The notes under the pieces are model-generated. The model was given only the letters and a program-made list of their open reading frames with translations, was not told the DNA's origin and made no database searches. Below are positions 10,029 through 18,598 of a stretch of DNA of 64,000 nucleotides, one piece after another. The stretch comes from Bacillota bacterium. GTDB lineage: Bacteria > Bacillota > Clostridia > Peptostreptococcales > Anaerovoracaceae. Within the stretch, counting starts at the first letter, position 1, and every line of letters begins with the position of its first letter. The stretch lies in contig JAFQBD010000019.1 of NCBI GenBank assembly GCA_017416795.1, positions 1 through 64,000 on the forward strand. Reading direction: 5' to 3'. The position numbers and the translations under genes are program-made.

Positions 10029-10055
10029 AAAGACGAGACAATTGTCTCGTCTTTT
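10029..10055. terminator. Bidirectional terminator between gpmI and aminotransferase
   Basis: A perfect palindrome: AAAGACGAGACA and its complement TGTCTCGTCTTT around an AT centre, with T runs on both strands. It serves gpmI from the left and the aminotransferase operon (stop at 10072) from the right. Confidence 0.93.
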
Positions 10056-10071
10056 TGATTGTTGTTGTTCT

Positions 10072-11505
10072 CTATTCAAACTCCTTAAACACTCTTTCAT
10101 ATACATCAAGTGCATCATCTACGATGCCGATGCTGCCATATGGGAAGTATGTCTTACCGCCGTTAGCGATGATGAGACCTTCTGCAGCCAGTGCCATTGA
10201 GAATTCGATATAGTTCTTATATGCTGCCAGCATATGGTTCCAGAATTCAGGATCCTTCTCGTCTACGAAGTACTGTACGTGCTGGAGTCCGCTCACATCG
10301 ATGTGGAGTATCGATGAGTGGTGGAACAATACAGCAGGAACGTCGTAACGCTCTGTGATATCTTCGATTCCCTTCATAAAGTATCTTGATACCTTGTCCA
10401 GCTCTGCATGAACGTTCTTATCTTCCAGTTCCTTGATAACTGTGATTCCGGCAAGTGTAGTAAGCGGGTTGGCAGTCATAGTTCCGCCGACCTTTACTTT
10501 GTTTTCGCTTTCTGCAGAGATGCCTGCTGCCAGCAATTCCATGATCTCACGTCTTCCGCCAAGACCGCCGGAGTTGCCGAAGCCTCCGCCGATGATCTTA
10601 CCGAATACTGTGATATCAGGCTTAGTTCCGAAGATGGCCTGAGCTCCGCCCATACCGAGTCTGAATGCCGTTACTACTTCGTCGTAGATCAGCAGCATGT
10701 CGTACTTGTCGCAAAGCTCTCTTGCAGCCTTATGGTATTCCTTAGTCGTAGGAACGGCACCACTGTCCTGTCCTACAGCTTCCATCATGAATGCAGCTAC
10801 TCCGCCGTCATCCTGATGTTTCAGGATCTCAGCTTCCAGTGCCTCGATATCGTTGATAGGAACTGAGTGAGTGTTCTGGAAACAGTCTGTAGGTATACCG
10901 TTCTTCATGGTATTTCTCTTACCGTTATCGTTATATACCAGCTGATCTGACCATCCGTGATATCCGCCCTGGAATCTGATGATATGCTTCTTACCTGTGT
11001 AAGCTCTGGCCAGTCTGATAGCGATGATATCAGCTTCAGTACCGGAAGCCAGTGCACGGAACATTTCAACACTTGGATAGTACTTGCAGATCAGTTCTGC
11101 CAGTTCTCTTTCGTACATGCTGTAAAGACCTGATACAGGGCCCTGTTCTGACAGATGCTTGATAGCAGCTTCCTGAACTGCAGGATAATTGTTGCCCAGT
11201 ATTGTAGGACCGCCTGCACAGAGGAAGTCGATGTACTTATTGCCATCGATGTCATAAAGATAAGGACCATCTGCCTTGTCTATTGCCAGCTGCCAAGGGT
11301 GATTGTTTGCCAGGTTATGCTGGATACCACCCGGGATCACCAGCTTTGCCTTTTCTGCTTCAGCCTTGGAACCTGCACACTTTGTTTCGAAATAGTTCAT
11401 ATATCTGTCAACGGCAGATTTTTTCAGATGTTTTCTATTTCTGATAAGATCACCTGCAGCCGCATGGACAGCAGCGTAATCATATTCATTTAATAATTTT
11501 GCCAT
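10072..11505 (-). CDS. Class III PLP aminotransferase, glutamate-1-semialdehyde aminomutase-like
   Basis: A 477-residue fold-type I PLP enzyme. It has DGNKYIDFLCAGGPTILG near residue 95, ASGTEADIIAIRLAR near 158 for cofactor phosphate binding, the YDEVVTAFRLG aspartate near 275 and the Schiff-base lysine in TVFGKIIGGGFG near 302. It resembles glutamate-1-semialdehyde aminomutase, but no tetrapyrrole genes are nearby. It is the last gene of a six-gene operon with a kinase, aldolase and transporter, so amino-group transfer or migration on a sugar-like substrate is more likely. It is a paralogue of the gene at 15547-17028. Exact substrate unknown. Confidence 0.85.
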   Translation of the reverse strand: MAKLLNEYDYAAVHAAAGDLIRNRKHLKKSAVDRYMNYFETKCAGSKAEAEKAKLVIPGGIQHNLANNHPWQLAIDKADGPYLYDIDGNKYIDFLCAGGPTILGNNYPAVQEAAIKHLSEQGPVSGLYSMYERELAELICKYYPSVEMFRALASGTEADIIAIRLARAYTGKKHIIRFQGGYHGWSDQLVYNDNGKRNTMKNGIPTDCFQNTHSVPINDIEALEAEILKHQDDGGVAAFMMEAVGQDSGAVPTTKEYHKAARELCDKYDMLLIYDEVVTAFRLGMGGAQAIFGTKPDITVFGKIIGGGFGNSGGLGGRREIMELLAAGISAESENKVKVGGTMTANPLTTLAGITVIKELEDKNVHAELDKVSRYFMKGIEDITERYDVPAVLFHHSSILHIDVSGLQHVQYFVDEKDPEFWNHMLAAYKNYIEFSMALAAEGLIIANGGKTYFPYGSIGIVDDALDVYERVFKEFE

Positions 11506-11528
11506 TTTGATTCGCCTTCTTTCTGTTA

Positions 11529-11553
11529 TGACGGGACCCTACGGGTCCCGTCA
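11529..11553 (-). other. Intercistronic hairpin without T run
   Basis: A perfect 11-bp stem with a 3-base loop (TGACGGGACCC / GGGTCCCGTCA) between the symporter and the aminotransferase. There is no T run on either side, so it is more likely an mRNA stabiliser, processing site or partial attenuator than a terminator. Confidence 0.7.
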
Positions 11554-11554
11554 A

Positions 11555-12961
11555 TTATAAGATAGCATCTACATCAGGATCGTAGAAATCTTCTTCGCCT
11601 GCTCTTCTCTTTTCATTAGCAGTCTGAAGTTTTGCATAAAGAGTCTTATTGATAGGATATTTGATAACGCAGAGCAGTGAGATCAGCATACATCCTGCTA
11701 CGAAGAAAGTAGCGATGTTTTCGATACCAACGAGAGTCTGTGCACTCTGAGCTGTTCCTTTAGCTGCATCAAACCCTACCATAGTAAGCATGATACCGAT
11801 CAGCTGCAGACCTACTGCATTACCGACCTTCTGTACCAGCTGAGGGAATGAAGTGATGGCACCTGCTCTGTTCTTGCGGTTCTTGTATTCGTCCAGTTCG
11901 ATAAGGTCGTATGAGAAGTCGTAGAAGAATACCCAAAACGCTACTGTAGCGATACCTGTTACTCCCTGCAGCAGGAAGATGTCGAACAAGCTGTCGATTC
12001 CCAGGATCTTGACTCCGATGAGGCATACGATGGAAATTACGTATCCGATGATTACAGCGTTCTTTCTGTCCCATTTAGTTGCTACCCATGTCAGCAGAGG
12101 TGCTCCTACCAGGAAGCATACCAGTGTTGTTGCTGAAGTCTGGGAAATAACTGATGCAGGAAGTCCTGCTGTATAGATGATAACGTATTCAACGTTAGCT
12201 GTAGCAACTGCAGTTCCCAGAAGGATGAAGAATACCCATGGGATGAACCACTTCATTGGCTTCAGCTTCAGCAGGTTTATGTAAGTTGAAATAAGTCCGT
12301 CCATTTTCTCAGTTGTTGGCTTCTGGATGAATTCAACGTCTTTGATTGAGAAGTAGTTGATCAGTCCGAACAGGATGGAAATAGCACCAATGGAGAATGC
12401 AGCCATTGTCCAGCAAGTTCCTTCATCAAACAGTCCTGTGTACATTCCAACAAATACTGTAGGAAGTGCCGCACCACAGTAGATGAAGAACGCATTCATC
12501 ATCTGTGATATGCCTCTGATCTTAGTGATTTCATCATAGTCGTCTGTCATCTGTACGCAGCATGCATAGTAAGGGATACAGAAGCTAGTATATGATACCC
12601 ACATCAGTGATGTAACTACTGTGTAGTAGATAAACTGTGCGATCTGTCCGCCCGGGAATACATAGAAGCTGGCACCAAGCAGTATACCTGTCAGCACGCC
12701 GCCGATAAGCATGAACTTCTTAGTGTCAACGCCCGGTCTGTCGCAGATCCATCCGATCAGCGGGTCAGTAAATGCGTCTACCAGAACTGAAATCAATGAA
12801 ATAGTACCGGCAAGTGCAGGATTGATTCCTACAACTGTAGTCAGGAACAACATGAAGAATACATAGAACATGTTGTAAACTACTGATTCCGCACCGAGAC
12901 CTGATTCATATCCCAGTTTACGAAGCGGCGTCAATGTTGTGATCTTTTCCTTACGTCTCAT
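11555..12961 (-). CDS. GPH-family sugar/cation symporter (MFS superfamily)
   Basis: A 468-residue membrane protein with about 12 hydrophobic segments. The N-terminal signature VDAFTDPLIGWICDRPG near residue 60 is typical of glycoside-pentoside-hexuronide:cation symporters (MelB/XynB group). It would take up the operon's substrate with sodium or protons. Its ATG overlaps the kinase stop in ATGA, which shows tight translational coupling. A strong hairpin follows it. Confidence 0.9.
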   Translation of the reverse strand: MRRKEKITTLTPLRKLGYESGLGAESVVYNMFYVFFMLFLTTVVGINPALAGTISLISVLVDAFTDPLIGWICDRPGVDTKKFMLIGGVLTGILLGASFYVFPGGQIAQFIYYTVVTSLMWVSYTSFCIPYYACCVQMTDDYDEITKIRGISQMMNAFFIYCGAALPTVFVGMYTGLFDEGTCWTMAAFSIGAISILFGLINYFSIKDVEFIQKPTTEKMDGLISTYINLLKLKPMKWFIPWVFFILLGTAVATANVEYVIIYTAGLPASVISQTSATTLVCFLVGAPLLTWVATKWDRKNAVIIGYVISIVCLIGVKILGIDSLFDIFLLQGVTGIATVAFWVFFYDFSYDLIELDEYKNRKNRAGAITSFPQLVQKVGNAVGLQLIGIMLTMVGFDAAKGTAQSAQTLVGIENIATFFVAGCMLISLLCVIKYPINKTLYAKLQTANEKRRAGEEDFYDPDVDAIL

Positions 12962-14511
12962 GAGGAACTCCTTTCGTTCAACTTATGGAAATTTTTCTTA
13001 TTGCATTTATATAGATCTTTGAATGTTTCAAAGAGACTATCATAAACAGCTGTGTTTTCCTTTCGCGGCTCATACATCGCCACTGCAGGAACGCTCGCCT
13101 TAGTTTCCTGAAGATCTTCGAAGATACCAAGACCTACTGCCATTACTGCTGCAGCTCCTACAGAGCCTGCGTTCTGAGGACTGTCTACAGTTTCCACTTT
13201 TCTTCCCAGAACGTCAGCCAGTATCTGGCATGTCAGCGGTGCTTGAGCGCCTCCGCCTACGAATCTGATAACTTCTGACGGCGGTGTCAGCTTAGTCATT
13301 GCCGTCATCTGCCATCTGAGATGCAGACATACACCTTCAATTACTGCATGTATCATATCTTCGGCTGTTGATTCCAGTCCCAGATTGAAGAACATGCCTC
13401 TGGCATCAGGATCCTCAAATGGATTTCTGTTGCCGTGGAGCCAAGGAGTGAACATCACGCCGTTGCTTCCTGCAGGAACGTCTTTCATACGATCCATCAT
13501 TTCGCCATATCCGTCTGCTCCGTCTATGCCCACCTGTTTCTTTGCCCATTCAAGGCATTTACCGGCAGTTTCAAGTTCGGCGAAACAGTTGAATCTTTCA
13601 GGATCTGCACCGGATAATGATGCGATCATCGAACCTATATCAAGCATCTGCTTATCTACTACCGTGCATACCCAGCCTGATGTTCCCATATATACATGAG
13701 TATCTCCTGTAGAAGTAGCACCTGCACCTACACCGATCAGTGATGCATCTCCGCCTCCCGAGAATACAGGAGTTCCTTCTGCTAAACCCAGCTCTTCAGC
13801 AGCCTTAGCAGTGATGCCGCCCACCTGATCTGTACTTAGGACGATCTCAGGCAGATGTTTCATATCCACATCCATCATCTTACAAACTACAGGGCTGAAT
13901 CCTACTTTTCCAGGTCTCGTATCACAAACAAGCGTCGAGAACGCGCTGTCTCTTGACATGGTGAACTTGCCTGTAGCCTTCAGCACCAGGAAATCCTTGG
14001 CATCGAGCCATTTGTGCGCCTTTGCAAAAATCTCCGGCTCATTGTCAGCTACCCAGCGGTATTTATATACCGGATCTTTGACACTGCCTGAAACCGCTCC
14101 TGTTATCTGAAGCGATCTCAGTAGCTTATATGCGTTCATTCCTGCGATCTTAGGACCTGAATGCATCAGCTTTTTGATCTGTTCTTTGCCGCGGTTATCC
14201 ATATAACTCATGGCGTTCATAACAGGCTCACCGTCTTCGCCTGCCAGTATCACAGCCTGCATCTGTGCACAGAATGATATTCCCTTGATTTCTTCTTTAT
14301 CTATTCCCGTTTTTTTCAGCAGTTTCTTGGTAGTCACTCCCATGGCGTCCCACCACTGGTTCGGATCCTGCTCCACGCCGCCGTTATCCAGCACGTAAAG
14401 ATCGTAATCCGCAGTTTCCCCCGCGATCAGCTCGATGGGCTGATCCTTTCCTATGGAGAACAGACAGCTCTTCAGGCCTGTCGTTCCCACGTCGTATGCT
14501 ATAACATACAT
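12958..14511 (-). CDS. FGGY-family carbohydrate kinase
   Basis: A 517-residue sugar kinase of the xylulokinase/gluconokinase type. The N-terminal ATPase fold begins VIAYDVGTTGLKSCLFS, followed by EQDPNQWWDAM near residue 52. The C-terminal half has MGTSGWVC near 285 and RFVGGGAQAPLTCQILADV near 430, the second family signature with the adenosine site. It should phosphorylate a sugar or polyol at the expense of ATP, supplying a phosphate ester for the aldolase encoded just upstream in the operon. The ten-base gap to the aldolase and overlap with the symporter support one pathway. Substrate not readable from sequence. Confidence 0.9.
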   Translation of the reverse strand: MYVIAYDVGTTGLKSCLFSIGKDQPIELIAGETADYDLYVLDNGGVEQDPNQWWDAMGVTTKKLLKKTGIDKEEIKGISFCAQMQAVILAGEDGEPVMNAMSYMDNRGKEQIKKLMHSGPKIAGMNAYKLLRSLQITGAVSGSVKDPVYKYRWVADNEPEIFAKAHKWLDAKDFLVLKATGKFTMSRDSAFSTLVCDTRPGKVGFSPVVCKMMDVDMKHLPEIVLSTDQVGGITAKAAEELGLAEGTPVFSGGGDASLIGVGAGATSTGDTHVYMGTSGWVCTVVDKQMLDIGSMIASLSGADPERFNCFAELETAGKCLEWAKKQVGIDGADGYGEMMDRMKDVPAGSNGVMFTPWLHGNRNPFEDPDARGMFFNLGLESTAEDMIHAVIEGVCLHLRWQMTAMTKLTPPSEVIRFVGGGAQAPLTCQILADVLGRKVETVDSPQNAGSVGAAAVMAVGLGIFEDLQETKASVPAVAMYEPRKENTAVYDSLFETFKDLYKCNKKNFHKLNERSSS

Positions 14512-14521
14512 AGCGGTCCTC

Positions 14522-15523
14522 CTATTTGCTCTGCTTGGAATACTTGTTGAGATAGATCTGCCTCATGAGAAGACACTCAGCAGGATTTATCGGCTTACTT
14601 CCGATGGCTGCCAGTGCTGCTCTGCAGTTCTTTTCTATTACAATACTGAGCGCTTCTGCATCGCCTCTTTCTTCAGCTATGCAAAGGGCGCCTTTTCCTC
14701 TTACGAGTATAGGTGTTTTCTCTTTGAAAGCCTTCGCTATCGCTTTCTCATCTTCTTCATCTACTACCTTGAGACTTGTTCCTGCCAGCTGTGCAAAATC
14801 ATCGAGATATGGCTTGAGCACGCTTCTTACCTTCATGAATTTCATGATAGCAGGATCGTCATTCCATATAGGTTCCTGATCATCTGCCTTTGGAGCATTT
14901 TCAGCATCCTTGTCTGCGTCAGCATCCGCGATGCTCTGCTCTTTCCATGCCGGGATACCCAGATGTTCCAGATATTTTCCGCAAGCTTCTTCGAGTGTCC
15001 TTGCCACTTCGAAGGCCTCTTCATAGCTGCTGCCGTAGCAGATAGCTCCGTGGTTTGACATTATTACTGCCTGACCATCGTATTCATTGATGGCAGCGGC
15101 TGTGTTCTTGCAAAGCTTCTTAGTGCCCGGAAGTCCGTAGTCAGCACAGAATACGTAATTTCCTATGCCGGGATATTCCTTATCAAGCTTTATCCCTTTG
15201 AGACCCATGGCCGCAACAGCAGATGCGTTGCTCTGATGAGTATGGATCACGAAATTGGCTTCAGGCTTCAATCTGTAGACTTCTCTGTGGAGCTTCTTTT
15301 CTGAAGACGGCTTGATCTCGCCTTCATATTCTCCTGTTTCCATATCGATCTCGATCACTTCATCTTCAGTAAGTGTCAGGTAATTCCTGCCGCTTGCCGT
15401 GATCACGAAATGTCCTTCATCAGTTCTGCAGCTGACATTTCCCCACGTCCTGGCTATAAGCCCCGATTGGCTCAGTTCTATGCCTGCCTTTATTACTTGT
15501 TTTTTAGCTTCTAATAGTTCCAT
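14522..15523 (-). CDS. Class II aldolase/adducin-family protein with C-terminal extension
   Basis: A 333-residue protein. The first 215 residues form a complete L-fuculose-1-phosphate-aldolase-like domain: catalytic Glu in SSEKKLHREVYR near 74, zinc ligands in FVIHTHQSNAS near 95 and the third His in IMSNHGAICYGS near 158. A further 110 residues follow; the part ILVRGKGALCIAEERGDAEA looks like a decayed second aldolase domain in which the His of NHGA is replaced. It should split a phosphorylated keto-sugar into dihydroxyacetone phosphate and an aldehyde. In the operon it lies between the upstream aminotransferase and the kinase. Confidence 0.85.
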   Translation of the reverse strand: MELLEAKKQVIKAGIELSQSGLIARTWGNVSCRTDEGHFVITASGRNYLTLTEDEVIEIDMETGEYEGEIKPSSEKKLHREVYRLKPEANFVIHTHQSNASAVAAMGLKGIKLDKEYPGIGNYVFCADYGLPGTKKLCKNTAAAINEYDGQAVIMSNHGAICYGSSYEEAFEVARTLEEACGKYLEHLGIPAWKEQSIADADADKDAENAPKADDQEPIWNDDPAIMKFMKVRSVLKPYLDDFAQLAGTSLKVVDEEDEKAIAKAFKEKTPILVRGKGALCIAEERGDAEALSIVIEKNCRAALAAIGSKPINPAECLLMRQIYLNKYSKQSK

Positions 15524-15546
15524 TTTTGTTTCCCCTCTTGCTATAA

Positions 15547-17028
15547 CTATTTTACTTTTACTTCTTCTACATGGCTGAAGACTCTGTCGAATCTTTCCAG
15601 CACGTCTTTTATCATTTCTTCATCGTAAGCCGCTGAAGTGTAGATCCTGTTTCCTGCCAGTGTTACGATACCCTCTGCCATATATGCAGCTCCCATGTAT
15701 TCCATTTCCTTCTTTCTGATGGATGTCTGCTTCAGTACGTTAGGGATCTGCCAAGGCTTTGACCAGTCGATGGAGTAATGCATGCATCCTGTAGTATCAA
15801 GGTGACATACTGAACCCTGGTTAAATGCTACGAACGGAAGTCCGTGCTTATCGATCAGCTTGTTGAGACCTTCTGTAAGCAGATTACCCATCTTGCCTGC
15901 CTTTTCGATAGCATTTGTTCTTTCGATTTCGCAGATAGTATGGTATCCTGCAACACAGCTTACAGGTGCTGCAGCCATAGTTCCTCCGACCAGAGCCTTA
16001 GGATTTTTGCTGCCGCCGTCAAGGCCTGATGAGAGATATTTCATGTATTCTCTTTTACCGCCGATACCGCCTGCTCCCGGATATCCGCCGCCCATTACCT
16101 TACCGAAGATAGTCAGGTCCGGTGAAATATCAAAGTAACCCTGTGCACCTGACAGTCCGAGTCTGAATCCTGTTACTACTTCGTCGACTACGAAAAGTGC
16201 ATCGTACTTACGGCAAAGGAATTCAACTCCTCTAGGGAAGTTCTTATCTACAGGCCATGTACCGCTTTCAGGTCCGATAGCTTCAATAAATACTGCAGCT
16301 GTACCGCCCTTCTTAGTGTTTTCCTTGAGAACTCTTTCCAGATCTTCCAGATCGTTAGGGAAGAATTCATCAGTATACTTGAACATCTTCTTAGGAACTC
16401 CGCTCGCCTGTGTCCATCTTGATCCCGGAATTCTGATACTCCATGCCATCTGATCGTTCCAGCCGTGATATGCTCCGCCCATCTTGACGATCCTCTTATG
16501 CTTAGTTGCAAGTCTAGCTATTCTTGTAGCCCCCATAACGGCTTCGTTACCTGAACCCATCATTCTGAACATGTCTACAGTTGGTACACATTCACTGATC
16601 TTCTTCGCCAGCTTATATTCATATTCATGGAAAAGACCTGTTGAAGGGCCGCCGTCCATCAGCAGTTCTATTACCTTATCTCTAACGAAATCAGGATTGC
16701 TTCCCAGCACTACAGGGCCGCCGGCCTGAAGGAAGTCGTAGTACTCATTACCGTCCACATCGTAGAGATGTGCACCCTTTGCTTTTGCTACTGCCAGCGG
16801 AAACGGGTGATTGAATGCCAGATTATGCTGGACTCCGCCCGGGATTATTTCCTTAGCTGCAGTAGTCATTTCCTTTGATCCTGCACATTTCTTGTCAAAG
16901 TATTCTGTTTCTATCTCCTTCAGATAATCTCTGTTGACGGAGTAGATAGGCATTTCTTTAAGGACGTCAAGCTGTTTGTTTATTGCCTGAGCGTCAGGGT
17001 ATTTAGTGATTCCGAATTTTGTTTCCAT
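15547..17028 (-). CDS. Class III PLP aminotransferase, second copy in operon
   Basis: About 493 residues. It shows DGNEYYDFLQAGGPVVLG, MGSGNEAVMGATRIARL for cofactor phosphate, VVDEVVTGFRLG, and the PLP lysine in IFGKVMGGGYPGAGG. It is clearly related to the gene at 10072-11505 but diverged through much of its length, so this is an old duplication or two related specificities. A longer reading from 17097 would overlap tetR; the ATG at 17028 has AAAGGAG in front. It is the second gene after tetR. Reaction and substrate unknown; GSA-aminomutase-like by family. Confidence 0.85.
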   Translation of the reverse strand: METKFGITKYPDAQAINKQLDVLKEMPIYSVNRDYLKEIETEYFDKKCAGSKEMTTAAKEIIPGGVQHNLAFNHPFPLAVAKAKGAHLYDVDGNEYYDFLQAGGPVVLGSNPDFVRDKVIELLMDGGPSTGLFHEYEYKLAKKISECVPTVDMFRMMGSGNEAVMGATRIARLATKHKRIVKMGGAYHGWNDQMAWSIRIPGSRWTQASGVPKKMFKYTDEFFPNDLEDLERVLKENTKKGGTAAVFIEAIGPESGTWPVDKNFPRGVEFLCRKYDALFVVDEVVTGFRLGLSGAQGYFDISPDLTIFGKVMGGGYPGAGGIGGKREYMKYLSSGLDGGSKNPKALVGGTMAAAPVSCVAGYHTICEIERTNAIEKAGKMGNLLTEGLNKLIDKHGLPFVAFNQGSVCHLDTTGCMHYSIDWSKPWQIPNVLKQTSIRKKEMEYMGAAYMAEGIVTLAGNRIYTSAAYDEEMIKDVLERFDRVFSHVEEVKVK

Positions 17029-17074
17029 TTTCTTTCTCTCCTTTGGTGTCAAATATATTTTATCCTTTACGAAT

Positions 17075-17692
17075 TTACTTTTTAAAACATCCTGCAAGTG
17101 TCACATCCAACATACGTTCTATCCTTGCAGTACACTGTTCGTCTGTTAATTTTTCAATGTCTTTCCATTGAAATTGCGAATTAAGGTATATACTCATGAG
17201 AAGCTCAACTATCTCTGTCGAGTGGACCTCATCGCTGAACACACCCTCATTTTTTGCTTCATCAGTTAGTGCTCTGAACATCTCCTTAACTTCATTGACC
17301 TTACCGTACATAGGGCTAGTCTCGCATGCATTAAGGAATAGGATCCTGCGACTGACATCTATAAACTGCCTGCTGTCCAATACCAAAAACTCCAAAGCCA
17401 ACTTTATCTTTTCATAGCTACTTGTATGATGTCCTGTATTACGCTCATTCTCACTGAAATATCCTGTGATGTACTTACGCGTAGCGACGATCTGGTCATC
17501 CATCGTCCCTACTAAAAAACTCTCCTTATTGTGAAAGAAATTATATAAGGTTGCTTTGGAAATCTCAGCTTTTTCAGCAACGTCATCTATCATAGTATTC
17601 TCATAGCCTTTTTCTTTAAAAAGTCTTCGCGATGCTTTCAAGATATCCTGTCTGCATTTGATTTTGTTAGCTTCTCGTCTTGATACCACCAT
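17075..17692 (-). CDS. TetR-family transcriptional regulator
   Basis: A 205-residue protein with an N-terminal HTH typical of TetR: ILKASRRLFKEKGYENTMID, then ISKATLYNFFHNKESFL near residues 48-64. The C-terminal ligand domain is not assignable. It is the first gene of the aminotransferase-aldolase-kinase-symporter operon and probably controls it in response to the substrate. The stop is 46 bases before the next start. GGAGGT lies before the ATG. Confidence 0.9.
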   Translation of the reverse strand: MVVSRREANKIKCRQDILKASRRLFKEKGYENTMIDDVAEKAEISKATLYNFFHNKESFLVGTMDDQIVATRKYITGYFSENERNTGHHTSSYEKIKLALEFLVLDSRQFIDVSRRILFLNACETSPMYGKVNEVKEMFRALTDEAKNEGVFSDEVHSTEIVELLMSIYLNSQFQWKDIEKLTDEQCTARIERMLDVTLAGCFKK

Positions 17693-17712
17693 AGCACCAC
17701 CTCCTTGCCTTG

Positions 17713-17741
17713 ATTTTACTCCTGTTTTTTATCATTTACAA
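17713..17741 (-). promoter_or_regulatory. Promoter of the tetR-aminotransferase operon
   Basis: On the minus strand TTGTAA (17736-17741) and TAAAAT (17713-17718) with a 17-base spacer, about 20 bases before the tetR ATG. Both hexamers have one or two mismatches. Confidence 0.6.
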
Positions 17742-17742
17742 T

Positions 17743-17783
17743 AAAAAAATAAACTTAAGTCTAATTTTTGACTCAAGTTTATT
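17743..17783 (-). terminator. Terminator after pflA
   Basis: A 14-bp stem (AATAAACTTAAGTC with GACTCAAGTTTATT, one G-U type pair) followed on the minus strand by a run of T. It lies directly after the pflA stop at 17791. Confidence 0.85.
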
Positions 17784-17790
17784 TAATAGC

Positions 17791-18513
17791 TTATTGTTCA
17801 AGATATTCGTTCAGCGTCTTCTGCAGCTTGGCCAGTTTTTTCTTGTCCATAGCTTTGACGCCATCCAGCTTGTATTTCATTCCCAGTTTCTCATATTTAT
17901 TGAGAGCCATGGTATGATATCCCAATAGTTCTACCTTATATACGTTGTCCAGTGACTTGTTGATAAACTCTGCGAGGGCTTTGATGTTCTCTTCGGTGTC
18001 GTTGATTCCCGGCACTATGACCTGTCTCACCCACACCGGAGTCCCGCAATCATTTATCAGCTCTATCATCTCAAGCAGCTTATCTTGTGAACAGCCGCAC
18101 ATCTTAGTAAACTCTTCAGGGTCGCTGTGCTTGATATCCAGCAAGAGCATCTGCGCTTCATCAATTATATCTTCTGTATATTCGTCTATGTATGTAGCAC
18201 TCGTATCGATAACTGTCTTAATATTGTTCTTCTTAAGCAATCTCATTGCTTCCAAAACGAACTCACCCTGCATCATCGGTTCCCCGCCGGAAAATGTCAC
18301 GCCGCCCTCCTTTCCGTAATATGGAACGGAACGCTTAGCTGTATCCAGCACCTCATTTACCGTGATTTCCCGACCTCCGCTAGGTTTCCAGGTATCCGGA
18401 TTATGACAGTATAAACATCTTGCGGGACATCCCTGCAGGAAGAAAATCGTTCTTATTCCCGGACCGTCTACGGCACCGAATGTTTCGATTGAATGTAACC
18501 TTCCTATTGTCAT
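17791..18513 (-). CDS. pflA: Pyruvate formate-lyase-activating enzyme
   Basis: A 240-residue radical SAM protein. The iron-sulfur CxxxCxxC motif is visible in GCPARCLYCHNPDTW near residue 30, preceded by DGPGIRTIFFLQ. It has the glycine-rich SAM motif VTFSGGEPMMQ near 75. It cleaves S-adenosylmethionine reductively to put the glycyl radical on PflB, and works only without oxygen. It lies directly downstream of pflB on the same strand, with a terminator in the 85-base gap that may lower its expression relative to pflB. Confidence 0.96.
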   Translation of the reverse strand: MTIGRLHSIETFGAVDGPGIRTIFFLQGCPARCLYCHNPDTWKPSGGREITVNEVLDTAKRSVPYYGKEGGVTFSGGEPMMQGEFVLEAMRLLKKNNIKTVIDTSATYIDEYTEDIIDEAQMLLLDIKHSDPEEFTKMCGCSQDKLLEMIELINDCGTPVWVRQVIVPGINDTEENIKALAEFINKSLDNVYKVELLGYHTMALNKYEKLGMKYKLDGVKAMDKKKLAKLQKTLNEYLEQ

Positions 18514-18547
18514 ATATTACTCCGTTCATTACGAAAACTTCAAGGCA

Positions 18548-18580
18548 GAAAAAGGTGTCCCTTACAGGGAACACCTTTTC
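18548..18580 (-). terminator. Hairpin terminator between pflB and pflA
   Basis: A 14-bp stem (GAAAAGGTGTTCCC with GGGACACCTTTTTC) around a short loop, after the pflB stop. On the minus strand the stem ends in a T run within CCTTTTTC. It probably terminates most pflB transcripts, with read-through to pflA. Confidence 0.75.
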
Positions 18581-18598
18581 TAAACTTTGAATACACTC

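Noticed and set aside
10072-11505. Annotation as hemL (tetrapyrrole synthesis)
   Set aside because: The family fits, but there are two copies inside a sugar-type catabolic operon and no other haem genes, so a hemL label would mislead.
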